Both the position numbers and the translations under genes were made by a program. 64,000 bases of DNA from Riptortus pedestris (lineage: Eukaryota; Arthropoda; Insecta; Hemiptera; Alydidae), in the NCBI GenBank assembly GCA_019009955.1, contig CM032228.1:4897001-4961000 (forward strand), written 5' to 3'. The notes under the pieces were generated by a model that saw nothing but the letters and a program-made list of their open reading frames with translations, did no database searches and was not told where the DNA came from. Positions 45,356 to 57,131 of the stretch are shown one piece after another (the stretch's first letter is position 1; each line of letters begins with the position of its first letter).

Positions 45356-45822
45356 GGAACCACATGGTGCTCTGGTGCCGATGGTTGTCATCGTGCAATG
45401 AATGCGGATTTCGAGTATTTTGAGGTGAACAACCACCGGACTGGAACCACATGGTGCTCTGGTGCCGATGGATGTCATCGTGCAATGAATGCGGATTTCG
45501 AGTATTTTGAGGTGAACAACCACCGGACTGGAACCACATGGTGCTCTGGTGCCGATGGATGTCATCGTGCAATGAATGCGGATTTCGAGTATTTTGAGGT
45601 GAACAACCACCGGACTGGAACCACATGGTGCTCTGGTGCCGATGGATGTCATCGTGGAATGAATGCGGATTTCGAGTATTTTGAGGTGAACAACCCCGGA
45701 CTGGAACCACCTGGTGCTCTGGTGCCGATGGATGTCATCGGGCATGAATGCGGATTTCGAGTATTTTGAGGTGAACAACCACCGGACTGGAACCATGTGG
45801 TGCTCTGGTGCCGAGGGGCATC
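45356..45822. repeat. 87-bp tandem repeat, about 5.4 copies
   Basis: Copies start at GGAACCACATGGTGCTCTGG near 45356, 45443, 45530 and 45617, period 87. The period is a multiple of three, so open frames run through on both strands (plus: TGTTWCSGADGCHRAMNADF; minus: GSSPVVVHLKILEIRIH). No start context or promoter was seen, so it is not called as a gene. Confidence 0.9.
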
Positions 45823-46340
45823 CCCTCAGAAATCTGTAAAAATGAATTAAAGCGGGGTTTTAAAGGGTTTATAGAGTTTCCAATGAATAACCCTCAAACT
45901 CATTATTCATTTTTAATAATTCCTGAGCAAAGTAATTGTATTTCATGCACATGATAATAATCATGCTCTCCATGAGTATGCATAATATTGAAACGATATT
46001 TAGAACGGCGCAGTAAGATTAATCAGAAATAACTTTTTTTTTCTTTTTTTTTTTCTTATCGCCATCACTAAAAAATTAAATAAGTTCGCTTTTGTTACTG
46101 GCTATATATTTAGGTATAAACTATAAGCACTAAAATGGGGAAATACAGAATATTCTTTTAAACGGACGTCATTTTCGTTATCTCCGAGGTACGATTGAGG
46201 AACGTTTGGCGAAATATTTTCAAAATCGCGTCATGAATACAACCTCAATAGAGAAATCTCCTAAAATAGACATATTAATTATTAGAACATCGTCCAACAT
46301 TCTATAAACTAAGGAACGTATACGCGTGATTTATACACTA
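45823..46340. other. Spacer with a family A fragment
   Basis: A minus-orientation family A 5' fragment (GACGTCATTTTCGTTATCTC to TACAACCTCAATAGAGAAAT) lies at about 46165-46262. The rest shows nothing recognisable. Confidence 0.45.
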
Positions 46341-47184
46341 GTGTGTATAAAGGTAAGGAATGAATGTGTACTCTAGTGAATGAGTGAGGAAGAGTGCAAG
46401 GCGGAGTTGCGGTTTTTCCAAAGAGTAATGGAAATAGGGGGATGGTACGAGGAGTGAGAATGTGAAGGCTGTTGAAGGACTTTGGTGTAAGGAAGTGTAC
46501 CAGGTGTCATAGTATGAAGCATACCGATGGGCATGAAGCATTGTGATGCAGACGCGTGATCTGGAGATGATACGGTAAGAAGGAACATCATCAGTTGCGA
46601 TGATCTGTATGAGAGAAGGGACAGCTTCAACAGAGTCAACTGAGTGCGGTTCGACTAGAAGGAGACTAAGCAAATAACGTGGGATGATCTTTGAGTCCTG
46701 AAAGAGGTCACCAACAGTTTGTGTTAATGTAAGGTCTAAGAGGCCGTGAGTGAGTATTGCAAAGGTGGATATGGATAAAGCGGCTTTGCCTCCAACTGAG
46801 GCCAGGATCAGTTTAAGCAGATGTAGAAGGTGACTTGTCTGGGTTTCTTGAGAGTGGTAGTTGGAGACGCTACGATGCGCAAGGGGCGGTCGGAGGTGAT
46901 TAAAAGATTGTGTTAAATACAAATGGCAATAACACATAAATTAGTTTCCCAATAGGTGGAAGTTGGCGAGACCGTTAGTTTCAGATATGAGAGGAGTCAC
47001 GTCCATTCATTCCGTCACTCGTCGGCGTTTCAGAGAAGAACAGTGGATTGGAAGGAAAGGCTGTTTGATGAGAAACAGTTATGAGTGCGAATTTCATGGA
47101 CAAGGTGGAAAGTGAGGGGTGTGAATGGGTCAGCAGATAAGGAACATGGCAGGGAGAAGCGGTGGCTGTTGAGGAATATGTCAT
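46341..47184. other. Unassigned region, possible decayed TE
   Basis: A 199-aa minus frame (46338-46937, starting MCYCHLYLTQ) has no domain that I recognise. The plus strand shows a short KCTRCHSMKHTDGHEAL block near 46490-46545 that looks like a broken zinc motif, next to many stops. A decayed retroelement is possible. Confidence 0.3.
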
Positions 47185-47450
47185 GAGGATGTTGGATCAA
47201 CTAATGAGGAGTATGCAATGAGGTGGTGGGTCTCATGAGGAATATAGGAAACGAAATGGGTGGATCTGCTGTTGAGGAGTTTTCACGGGGGTTGGATCTG
47301 CTCATGAGGAACGTATGTATCATGAGGGGGTGGGTCTGATGAGAGATGGGTCATGAGTGGGTGGGTCTGATGAAAAACATGACAGGTGGTTTGTATTAGG
47401 TGATGATAAAAATGTCATGTTGGGGGGAAGGGGTTAGATCTTCTGTTGAA
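47185..47450. repeat. G-rich minisatellite, left block
   Basis: Irregular units of about 40 bp with TGATGAGGAATATGTCATGA, G runs and TTGGATCTGCT, of the same family as 49890-50690 and 53110-54110. Confidence 0.75.
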
Positions 47451-47504
47451 AGACAAGAGAAGGAGCAATACTAATTAGGACCAGCAATAAGGAAGAAGCA
47501 AAAA

Positions 47505-49870
47505 GCTGTCGCACGTGATCGAAAACAGCAATAACACAGGTCAGCTGCGGGTTTCAAATGTAAATAAAAGGATGCCTAGAGTTGTAGCAGTTGGAGTTCC
47601 CGCTGGATGGGAGGCAGCCAGGGTGGAGTGCCGACTGATGGAACAGCTGAATAAGGAAAGCGAAGCTGAAGGGAGTATAGATGCAATCCGTGCTCTGTTT
47701 AGAAGAGGGCCAAGGAACAGGCATACTGTGCAATGAGTCCTGCAAGTGGAGCCACATGCACGAAGAGTACTCCTTACAAACAGAGTGAAGTTCGGTCTTC
47801 TGTCGAAAAAATGTTACAACTATATCGAACAGCCAAGATGTTTCAAATGTTAAGCTCATGGGCATATAGGAAGGGCCTGTAAACGCCAGAAGACTGTTTG
47901 CGGCTGGTGCAGTCAAGTCCACGAAACAAGAGAGTGCCCTATTAAGGAAAAACCGCCAAAATGCGCAAATTGTGAGACTATTAAAAAAAGGCAGACCACC
48001 CAACGTACGATAGTAAATGCCAGGCATACATGGGTTACATAAGCAAGATAATAAAGACAACAGAATATGGTGTTTACAAAGACAAATAACAGTGCACCTT
48101 CAATTCAAATTAATTTGGGCAGAAGAAGACTGGCAGCAGCAGAGACTTGGAGAGATGCGATCTGCGCTAACACAGTGGTAGCAATGCAGGAACCTCCAGT
48201 GAGGGAGGGGAGATTGGCTCATATCCCACAGAAAGCAAGCCATGTTTATAAATACTGTCCTGGAGAAAGGCCGAAAGCAGCAATTGCTAATACAGGAACA
48301 GAGTGGAAGGCGCGCGGATAAACGCGGAGCACCTGGAGGGGACGGAATCTGCGCGAGGCTAGTTACAGAGGCAATGCCAGTAATAGGAAATCAACTGAAC
48401 ACACTAATGAACGACTGCCTTGCATAGGACATTTCCCGGAAAAAAAACAGCCATCGTTGTTTTCAAGAAGAAGGAGCCTCGCCACCTAAGCATAGCTGCG
48501 AGTTACAGGCCGATATGTTTGCTGCCGGTGCTTGGCAAGGTGCTGGAGTCACTGATTAAAAAAAGAATTGCTCCTAAAATGTCACAGTCAATAAGCAACA
48601 GTCAATTTGGAGGTATTACAGGAAGATCCACAGAAGATGCTATTCGCAAGCTGCTAGAAGATTGTGATGAGGGAGAACCGAAATTCGCCATTGCCATCTT
48701 TATCGTCATAGCAGGAGCTTATGATAATGCGTGGTGGTCGTGAGTTATTGAAGCAGTCCAAGAGCTGGAGCTGCATAGTAACATCCATGCCCTCATCAGC
48801 AGCTTTCTGCAAAACAGGACGGCCTACCTTAGAGATAGAGAAGGACCAGAGGCAGAGGTGGAAGTAAGTAAAGGATGCCCACAAGGCTCAGTTTTAGGAA
48901 ATCCTCTGTGGATTATGAAATTAGACGGACTACTAAAAATGTTGGCGGCCCAAGGTTTAAGAGTAGTTGCATAAATTGATGACGTTGCTATCACAATAAG
49001 AGGGAACTCGAAAGCAAGCATCGCAGAGCAAGGAAATGAAGCAATGAGGATGACAAGAGACTGGCTGAAAGAGGCTAGCTATCGATAGCTGCTGGGAAGT
49101 GCCGTCATTATGAGACGCAGCTTCGATAAGAGGCACCCCCTTAGAATAAGAATAGGCGACGGTTGGGTGAAATTCCCAGAAGTGGTGACCTATCTGGGAA
49201 TTAGCTTGGGTGAACACCGGAACCCTGCACCCCACATAGATATGCTGCAAATGATACAAGGAAAAATAGCCGAAAGATACGCGATTAGAGGTTGGCCTTT
49301 ATCGTGCTCTACGCCGAGAATACTGAAAAAAGAAGTCAATATTTACTAGGGCGCTAGGGATCGTGTAAAGCAAATAGAAGAAGCAGCAAAGAATCACGTA
49401 TTTGCAAAATGGGTGAGAAGATGACAGGCAAAAACTAATAGCCAAAAGACCAAACGCGGCTGCTTGACTTCCTTGGAGCTGGCTGGCCCATGACTTCTGA
49501 TCCAGTCAAATGTTAACTGGACATGGCAACTTAGCGACTTATTTGCACAAACATAAAAGGAGAAACACTTAAATATGTTCCTACGGAGAGAACGAGGAAA
49601 ACGCAATTCATGTTCTCACCAGTTGTCCAAAATGTGATTCGGCTGGAATCTAGTTAATGTGAGCAGAATATAATTATTCGCCCGAACCTGGAAATGGTTA
49701 GCTCACAGGAAAACACGAATGCAATTCAAAGATTTATACAGCAATAGAAGGACATTTTTGCAAAAGTAATATAAAGTCGAAATAAGGTAATCCTTTTCCC
49801 CAAGCGACGAGAAAGTGGCAATGGCAGTAATAGTGCCGGGAGCCACAATAAAAAAAATAAAAATAAAACA
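47505..49870 (+). mobile_element. R1-like LINE, both ORF remnants, internally deleted, with A-rich 3' end
   Basis: The ORF1 end has three zinc knuckles: CFKC-stop-AHGHIGRAC, CGWCSQVHETREC and CANCE (about 47835-47975). ORF2 opens near 48100 with the endonuclease start IQINLGRRRLAAAETW, TVVAMQEPPVREGRL and GERPKAAIAN, then most of the endonuclease is deleted near 48305. The reverse transcriptase follows: APGGDGICARLVTEAM, SYRPICLLPVLGKVLESLI, motif A AIFIVIAGAYDNAWWS (about 48693-48740), motif B GCPQGSVLGN (about 48875-48905) and motif C as stop-IDDVAI (about 48972-48993). The thumb reads VTYLGISLGEHRN. The end is AATAAAAAAAATAAAAATAA (49848-49867). Stops and the altered catalytic motifs show it is dead. 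It lies inside the G-rich minisatellite field. Confidence 0.85.
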
Positions 49871-49889
49871 GATCAGCTGTTGATGAATA

Positions 49890-50690
49890 TGTCATTCGGT
49901 GGAAGGTTTGATGAGAAGTATGTCATGGGGGGGGGGAGGGAGTTGAATAGGCTGATGAGATATATGTCATGAGGGGGTGGGTCTGATGAAAATATGACAG
50001 TGGGGGTTGATCGGCTGATGAGGAATATGTCAGGGTGGGGGGGGGGGTTGGATCTCCTGATGAGAAATATGTCATGGAGGGTTGGATCTTCTGATGAGGA
50101 ATATCATGGGGGGATTGGATCGGTTGATAAGGAATATGTCATGAGGGGGTGGGTCTGATGAGAAATATGACAGTGGGGGTTGATCGGCTGATGAGGAATA
50201 TGTCTGGGTGGGGGAGGGGATTGGATCTCCTGATGAGAAATATGTCATGGAGGGTTGGATCTTCTGATGAGGAATATCATGGGGGGATTGGATCGGTTGA
50301 TAAGGAATATGTCATGAGGGGGTGGGTCTGATGAGAGATGCATGACAGTGGGGGTTGATCGGTCTGATGAAAAACATGACATGGGTGGGGGAGGGGATTG
50401 GATCTCCTGATGAGATATATGTCGAGGAGGGTGGGATCTTCTGATGAGAAATAGACTAGGGAGATTGGATAGGCTGATGAGATATATGTCATGAGGGGGT
50501 GGGTCTGATGAGAAATATGACAGGGAGGTTGGATCGTGTGATGATAAATATGTCAGGTTGAAGGAGGGGTTCGATCTTCTGATGAGAAATATGTCAGGGG
50601 GGGAGTTGGATCTGCTGATGAGGAATGTCATGGGAAGGGTATTGGATCGGTTGATAAGGGATATGTATGTATGTCTGATGATAAATATAT
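49890..50690. repeat. G-rich minisatellite, middle block
   Basis: About 18-20 irregular units built from GGCTGATGAGGAATATGTCA, a G-rich spacer and TTGGATC. Two larger blocks (near 50000-50160 and 50190-50340) are almost identical, pointing to a higher-order duplication of about 180 bp. Confidence 0.85.
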
Positions 50691-51835
50691 GTCGCGCATT
50701 ATGAGTGCTTTCCACGAGGTACTGTCCAGAAATGTTCACGGTCTTATTGAAAATTACTTATTTGGACGGTCTACCTCAGGGACTGTGGAGGACCAGAAGC
50801 AGCTGTTGGGTCAATCAAAGCCTCAAGGAAGAGTGTTAGGCCCATTGTATTCGATGGTCGAAAATCGACGGTCTTATAAGGATCTGCTAGCCCTTGGATT
50901 GCCGGTAGTAGCCATTGTAGATGACATCACGATGATCATAAATGCGAATTGAAGAGGAGATTTGACTAGATTGTCAAATGGAGCTATTGGAGTGGTCCAG
51001 GAATAACGATTTTGTTACATTCTCGGACCTGGTGACTTATGGCAGCACCGTTACCCCGAACCCCGGACTGCAGCTAAAAGTGGACAATATCGCCAATGTG
51101 CAGCAGAGCATGGCTGGAGCCATATGGGCTTGAGATATAAGCTACCGATAACATACCTACTAGTTTCCTAAGCAGAGTAACGTATGCAGCCTCTACAATG
51201 GACCGATTAGGAAAAAACGTCACTTTGCTTCTGTAAATCGAGCAGAGACCCTTTTTAATAAGGCTTGTCGGGGAGGAGGTGAATGTAATTGCTGGCGTTG
51301 TGCCAATAGAACTAGTACTATAAGCCAAGATCACAGAGAAGTGCAGGATGCAATGGCTGGCCGACTCACAGAATTGCTTCTAGAAAATAAGAAGAAATTC
51401 TAAATCAGCCTATCGAAGGAGATGCAATCAAGGAGTAGACGAGCAAATAGCTAACTACTTGAGGAGCACATGCCAAAAAGGGGCTTCCCGACAGTTATGG
51501 AAATGATAATCCTCCAGTGAGTAACCCCAGGTTACTGGACGACCCAGTTTATGAGCGTTCATGGGAATGCCGGATTATATCTGTACAAGTTTAAGAAATG
51601 GAGACAAACAGAATGTGTTTGTGGTGCAAGAAACTAGGCAGCCATACACGTGTTTAGCAAGTTCATGTATCTTGACCCAGTAAGGTTGAAATTGATGAGC
51701 AGGGTTTATAAACACGAGATAGAACCGCACGATATGAACAATGATAGTGTCATATGAACAATTCAACGAATTGGTCCATCAATGGAGAAGGCGAAGAGAG
51801 CATGGCAGCTCAGATATAAGGTAGATAAATAAATT
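50691..51835 (+). mobile_element. R1-like LINE fragment (palm to C-terminus), heavily decayed
   Basis: The frame 50671-50952 reads HGLIENYLFGRSTSGTVED, RVLGPLYSMVENR (motif B area) and VVAIVDDITMIINAN (motif C, YADD changed to IVDD). In shifting frames come TFSDLVTYGSTVTPNPGLQL, VTYAAS and, near 51525-51620, TTQFMSVHGNAGLYLYKFKK then ECVCGARN, the R1-type C-terminal zinc motif. Many stops interrupt it. It follows the minisatellite directly. Confidence 0.7.
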
Positions 51836-51880
51836 GAAACCGGTCAAAGGTAGTCCCTTGTTCGTTCTTAAATTACAAAA

Positions 51881-52359
51881 GTCAGTCACGCAGGGGCTGC
51901 GTAAACTAAGCAGATTTCCCACGTGAAGTTTTACAATAGATAAATATCAGAATAGTGAGTCAAACAGTTACGGGAACGGCCCGAACTAGCTTTTGACGGA
52001 AACTCACGACTAGACCCGAAGATAGCCGATCTCATCTCAGAAGCTGAAAACAGAAAAATGCAAATATCTCGGTTAATATTCAAGATACAGAATACATCTA
52101 TATAACATTATTTAGAGAGTAGGGAGAGGTTAATTTAGCTAATAAGATTAATTCTAATATAATTTATCGAACCGAACGAATAGTGAGCGCGGTGCGTGGC
52201 GAGCGTTTTTTGAATTTTCGAAAATCATCCCCTCTAAACACCCCTCCCTCTCGTCCGATTTCAGCTATTAACGAACTTGATCTTATTTTTGCATAAAACG
52301 TTTAAATATCGAGTTTGATAACGATCAAACGAAAATTGCGACCGCTAGAGCGGTAACAG

Positions 52360-52408
<49 letters not shown>

Positions 52409-52444
52409 TATATATCTATATATATCCCTTAAGGGAAATCTGCT
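51881..52444 (-). mobile_element. Family A element, both ends (564 bp), with odd GC-rich insertions
   Basis: The minus strand runs from AGCAGATTTCCCTTAAGGGA (52444) to GTGACTGAC (51881). Compared with other copies it has extra bases such as AGTGAGCGCGGTGCGTGGCG near 52180-52200. (TA)n core at 52364-52404. Confidence 0.75.
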
Positions 52445-52487
52445 AAAACCCGACTTTAGCTATGGCGTAGAAGTGTCAGAAGAAAAA

Positions 52488-52860
52488 TCCGTTACGTAGC
52501 GGCTTCGTTAACAAGTAGGAGGGGGGGGGGAGGTTTACTGAAGACCGAAAACTGCGCGCGCAGCGCGTGCAAATATCTCGGTTCATATTAAAGATAGTGA
52601 AAGACGTACATAATAACAATTATAGAACATTGTAATAAGATTGATTGCATGGAATATTTTGATTCTTTTTCTTTGCAAACTAACAGAAATAAATTAATAC
52701 TTTTCGTAATTCAACCCCTCTATACCCCTGATTTCAGCGCGCGATTAATGCGCGCGAGTGATCTTTAGAGCTTTTGCATGATATGCTCTATATCGTAATT
52801 GTTAACGATCAAACACAAATTACAACCGCTAAAGATTTAACAGAGGAATATATATTCTAT

Positions 52861-52948
<88 letters not shown>

Positions 52949-53108
52949 AAATATTCAAAATTAGGTCCGTTCAAAATTGTATCTGTATATATCAATTTTG
53001 AACTGACCTAATTTCCGTCATTACCAAGGTCCAGGATGGACATATGAGCAAAAACGCGTTATGAGTCGACCTGAATAGCTGATTTACCTTAAGGGGGAAA
53101 TCAGCTAT
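52488..53108 (-). mobile_element. Family A element, diverged, with GCGC-type insertions
   Basis: The 3' end reads GTAACGGA on the minus strand near 52488 and the 5' end is the CTTAAGGGGGAAATCAGCTA block near 53100. CGCGCGCAGCGCG near 52552 and GCGCGCG near 52737 and 52750 interrupt blocks that are continuous in other copies. A (CT)n/(TA)n tract lies at about 52857-52944. Confidence 0.65.
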
Positions 53109-53109
53109 T

Positions 53110-54110
53110 CAGGCCCCTCTACTAAAGACATGAGAAATATGTTAAGGGGAGGGGTTGGATCGTCTGATGAGATATATGTCAGGGGGGTGGACCTGATGGG
53201 AAATATGACAGTGTGGTTTGTTCGGCTGATGAGGATCTGTCAGGGTAGGGGAGGGGTTGGATCTGCTGATGAGGAATATGTCAGGGTGAGGAGGGGTTGC
53301 ATGGACTGATAATAAATATGTCAGGGTGGGGGGGATCGCTTCGGCTGATGAGGAATATATAATGGGGGGGGGGGTTGAATGGGCTGATAAGACATATGTC
53401 ACGACGGGGGGGGGGTTTGCATCGGCTGATGATGAATATGTTAGGGGGGGGAGTGGGGTCGCATCGGCTGATGATGACATATGTCCACTGGGGGGGGGAG
53501 CATGGGGCTGAATGAGGAATATGTCAGGGTGGGGGGGGGTGCATCGGCTGATGAGGAATATGTCAGGGGGGGGGTGGGGGGGGGTCGCAGCAGCAGAGGG
53601 CAGGCATTGCAATCGGCTATGAAGAATAATTGTTCATGTTGGGGGGACTGGGGTTGTGGGTGTGAGGGGGGGTTGGCATGGGCTTTATAGACATAGGTCA
53701 CGACGCACGACGGGGGTGGGGGGGGGGGGGTTGCAATCGGCTGAGAGTGCGAGTGCGCAGTGATGGTAGGGGGGGTGGGGTCGCATTTCGGCTGATGAGA
53801 AATGTCACGGTGTTGTGGGGGGGGGGGTTGCATGGGGTGTAAGACATTTTTCACGGGGGGGGGGGTTTGCATCGGCTGATGAGGAAAATGCCAGGGTGAG
53901 GGGGGGTGTGGCATCGGCTGATGAGGAATATGCCAGGGTGAGGGTGGGGGGTGGCATCGGCTGATGAGGAATATGCCAGGGTGAGGGGGGGGGGTGGCAT
54001 TGGCTGATGAGGAATATGACAGGGTGAGTGTGGGGGCTGGCATCGGCTGATGAGGAATATGTAAGGCTGGGGGCTGGGGGGGGGCTGGGGGGGTTTGGTG
54101 ACTGATGGAG
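53110..54110. repeat. G-rich minisatellite, right block (about 1 kb)
   Basis: About 22-24 units of roughly 40-46 bp: a run of 6-13 G, then TTGCATCGGCTGATGAGGAA and TATGTCAGGGTG. The regularly spaced G runs could form G-quadruplexes on the plus strand. The long Pro/Ser/Ile frames on the minus strand are repeat artefacts. Confidence 0.9.
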
Positions 54111-54114
54111 CGCG

Positions 54115-55165
54115 ATATTTCTCTAGATATTATAGATATGTTCTTGTAATAAAGAGAGGAGAAATGATATAACTCCCATTTTATAGTTTATATTTCAGGT
54201 TTGTGTAAGTCGTATTATGGAGGAAATTCTAGGATAAACCTCCTGACTTCAGATGGGATTCTTTACTGAGCATAATATGTACCATTATGAATATGCAGTT
54301 GATTTTCCAGGGGTACAATAGTAACAAATAATACTTGACCAAGGAACATAAGTACAGAACAACAATTGTAGATCATCAATAGTTAGATTTTACGAAGTGA
54401 GTTAGTTATGGGCCTTGATATGGTTGGTCCATTGTACAAATAATAATATTAATCTTTTTTCAAATAGAGCGATTTACCCTTAAAAGCGCGCGCCGCGAGC
54501 GAAAAAAAAAATAAAGCAGCTAACAGTGTCTTCAATTTAATAACGGAAATTGGAATTTATAGTGATACAACTTGTTATTAACCACAAAGATTTTAGAATA
54601 GTTAATATTTGTTTTAATTGAATAAACGATGTTTGCAAAAGGAAAAATAACTCCTTTGTCAATCAGGAAATCACATATTTAAATATACATAAGAGTATAG
54701 TAATGCGTATTATTACAATGTATCAATAATTAAGTTCCTTTGTAGCTGGCAATATACACAAATGAAGTTTTGAAAAAAAGCAATTATTTAATATTTTACA
54801 TAGTAACAATTCACTTTTAAAAAGGCCCCCTCTAAGACATACCTCAGATATTCAATATTTCAATACGGATTAAAAGAGAGAAGGAACCGACTGAGTCGAA
54901 TGGAATGTATGGTGAAGGTCAGGCAGAGAAGAACGAACCATTCCAAACCAATTTAAAAGAAACAAAAATAGAACAGAATAATACAGAGCCATATAAAATC
55001 AACTAAATTATAATTTAATTTAGTTAATTTCCCTTATTCTAAATTCCTATTCTTTCTTTTCTTCATTTAAAATTAAATTTAATAACGTTCGAATTAGACT
55101 AATGCGTTAAATTGAAAAGTAAATAATCATGCTGCATTCTCCATATTGGAGGGGAGGAATATGTC
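54115..55165. other. Gene-free AT-rich spacer
   Basis: No frame with a known domain. A GC-only oddity, AAAGCGCGCGCCGCGAGCGA, at about 54482-54501 stands out from the surrounding AT-rich DNA. Confidence 0.4.
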
Positions 55166-55168
55166 GTG

Positions 55169-55191
55169 TTGCACAAGATGTCGGTATAAAT
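55169..55191 (+). promoter_or_regulatory. Promoter of cuticle gene 5: TTGCACAAG plus TATAAAT
   Basis: TTGCACAAG at 55169-55177, a 7-nt gap, TATAAAT at 55185-55191, ATG at 55226, 41 nt from the first T. The promoter is intact although the coding part is not. Confidence 0.8.
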
Positions 55192-55225
55192 AGGGAGGCA
55201 AGGCTGGGGCTGGCACATATCAAAG

Positions 55226-56075
55226 ATGGCATTGAACAAGGTGAGGAGAGGTAGTGGCATGTTGTGGAGTCTGTAGGCAGAATGGAAACTGACGTAATGG
55301 TTTGGGTGTCAGGTTGTTTCGTTCTAGCCTGCTCTAGTAGCAGTCGCTAGGGCGGGACTCATTCCGGAGCACCAGCTGTCTATGCACCAGGTGCTCCTTC
55401 TTGCTGCTTGGCGTGAATGGGATGCACCACTCGCTGCCACCGTCTATGCTTGCTCCCGTAGCTGTTGCTTGCCTCCGTGTTGCTCTGCACCAGTAGCTGT
55501 TGCTCATGCTGCCGTCTCGATGGTAGTTACGGACCCACACCCCTAGTACAGCTACTCCTATGATCATCCAAGGATGCTATCACTGGGAGAACTCACATGA
55601 TCCAGCAACGAAAAACCCCGTGACGGAGATGTTGTCCAAAGGAAGCGTACTCCCTCATCGAACCCGATGCGTCTCCAGAGAGGACCGTAGAAGATACTCA
55701 CCGCTGCATCCCAGTCAACGGATTCAACGCCGTCGTCCACTAGGATGCTGGAGTCCACCGCTGCACAAGCTGTTGCTTGTCGCTCCATTAGCAGTTTGCT
55801 GCTACAGTAGCCCGTGCTGCTGCTCCAGTTGCCGTGTTTGCTGCTCCTTTGGTTATGCTGCCGTGTTGCTGCTTCCTCTTGGTTATGCTGCACGGTGTTG
55901 CTGCTTCCTCTTGGTTATGTTGCCCGTCGATTGCTGTGCTCTTCTTGTTATTGGCTCCCACGTGTTGTGTCCTCTTGGTTTATGCTGCCCATGTTCGCTG
56001 TCTTCCTCTTGGCCGTATGATGCCTGTTGCTGCTCCAGTCTCGCTTATGCTGGACACACCCTCATCCACCAATAA
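55226..56075 (+). pseudogene. RR-2 cuticle protein, gene 5: disrupted by many indels (pseudogene or unpolished sequence)
   Basis: Exon 1 (55226-55240, MALNK), the donor GTGAGG and the first 50 bases of the intron are identical to gene 6. Exon 2 begins after GTGTCAG at about 55313 and resembles gene 6 throughout: signal peptide, linker, RR-2 region (CTCATCGAACCCGATG and ACGGATTCAACGCCGTCGTC are intact words) and the [10 protein letters not shown] tail. About every 15-30 bases there is a single-base or few-base change, mostly insertions, so no frame survives. The 3' end near 56073 encodes LIHQ-stop, unlike gene 6, and a separate promoter precedes it, so it is a distinct locus and not a simple repeat of gene 6. 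Whether the damage is biological or a consensus error cannot be decided from this sequence alone. Confidence 0.8.
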
Positions 56076-56276
56076 ATGTGCACAAATAAATACTTATTTA
56101 TTCATTCCACACATAAACCACAAAAAAAGATTATAATACACCTTAACTCTTCAGTAGTTCAGTTATATGTACCTTATGAGATATTATGCAATATTTGAAA
56201 CACCTAGATTGGGCATAAGATGTAATTATTCAGTTAACTTCAATCTAGACATTTTTTATTTATTAAACAAAATAAA

Positions 56277-56710
56277 GTCCGTCACGCAGGGGCTGCGTAA
56301 ACTAAGCAGATTTCCCAAGTGAAGTTATACAGTAGAGAAATCTCCATAGGAGAGCCAAACGGCGACGGCAAAGGGTCGAACTAGTTTTTTCGCGTGAAAT
56401 TCAAAAATCCGTTATCGGCCAAAATTTCATAAAAATGCAAATATCTTGGTTAATAGTCAAGATAGGGAATAAATGTATATAACAATATTTATAGTACATT
56501 CAATTTGCAATAAGATTAATTCTGTACACTTTTTCGATCCGGTGTATAGTAACGGAGATATTTCGAATTTTCGAAAATCCTCCCCTCTAAACCCCCCCCC
56601 TCCCACTAGTCCGATTTCAGCCGGTAACGAACTGGATCTTTCTGTTTACATGAAACGAGTAAATATCGAGTTTGGTAATGGTCAAACAATAATTGCGAGT
56701 GGTAACGGAC

Positions 56711-56786
<76 letters not shown>

Positions 56787-56921
56787 ATATATATATACAG
56801 TTTTGAACGGACCTCATTTTCGTCATCTCCTGGTAGGATCGATGGACATTTGAAGAAAAAATTTCGAAAATCGCATCATGAGTACAACCTCAATAGCTGA
56901 TTTCCCTTAAGGAAATCTGTT
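56277..56921 (-). mobile_element. Family A element, both ends (645 bp)
   Basis: The minus strand runs from AACAGATTTCCTTAAGGGAA (56921) to GTGACGGAC (56277), with the hairpin and inverted GGGAAATCTGCT near the 3' end and a long (TA)n core at about 56713-56800. A/T runs flank both sides. Confidence 0.8.
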
Positions 56922-57131
56922 AAAAGTGCCAACTGATTACCGCAACAATAACTGGTCAATACAAATCATTAACAAATAAAATCAAAAATGCATAATTATT
57001 ATTGTGTAACAAATACCTAGTCAGATCAACAAAAGTTTGAAATGTTATGTGTTAACAATGCAGTTTCCAAATTTGATTTCAAATATTTAAAGGAGGCAGC
57101 AAAGCAGAAGAAGGATGGCACAGAGTTATTT

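Noticed and set aside
45276..45796. 140-158 aa frames on both strands
   Set aside because: Frames of the 87-bp repeat without start or promoter evidence.
46338..46937. 199-aa minus-strand frame as a gene
   Set aside because: No recognisable domain, no promoter module, low-complexity Leu/Ser/His content and decayed surroundings; kept only as an unassigned region.
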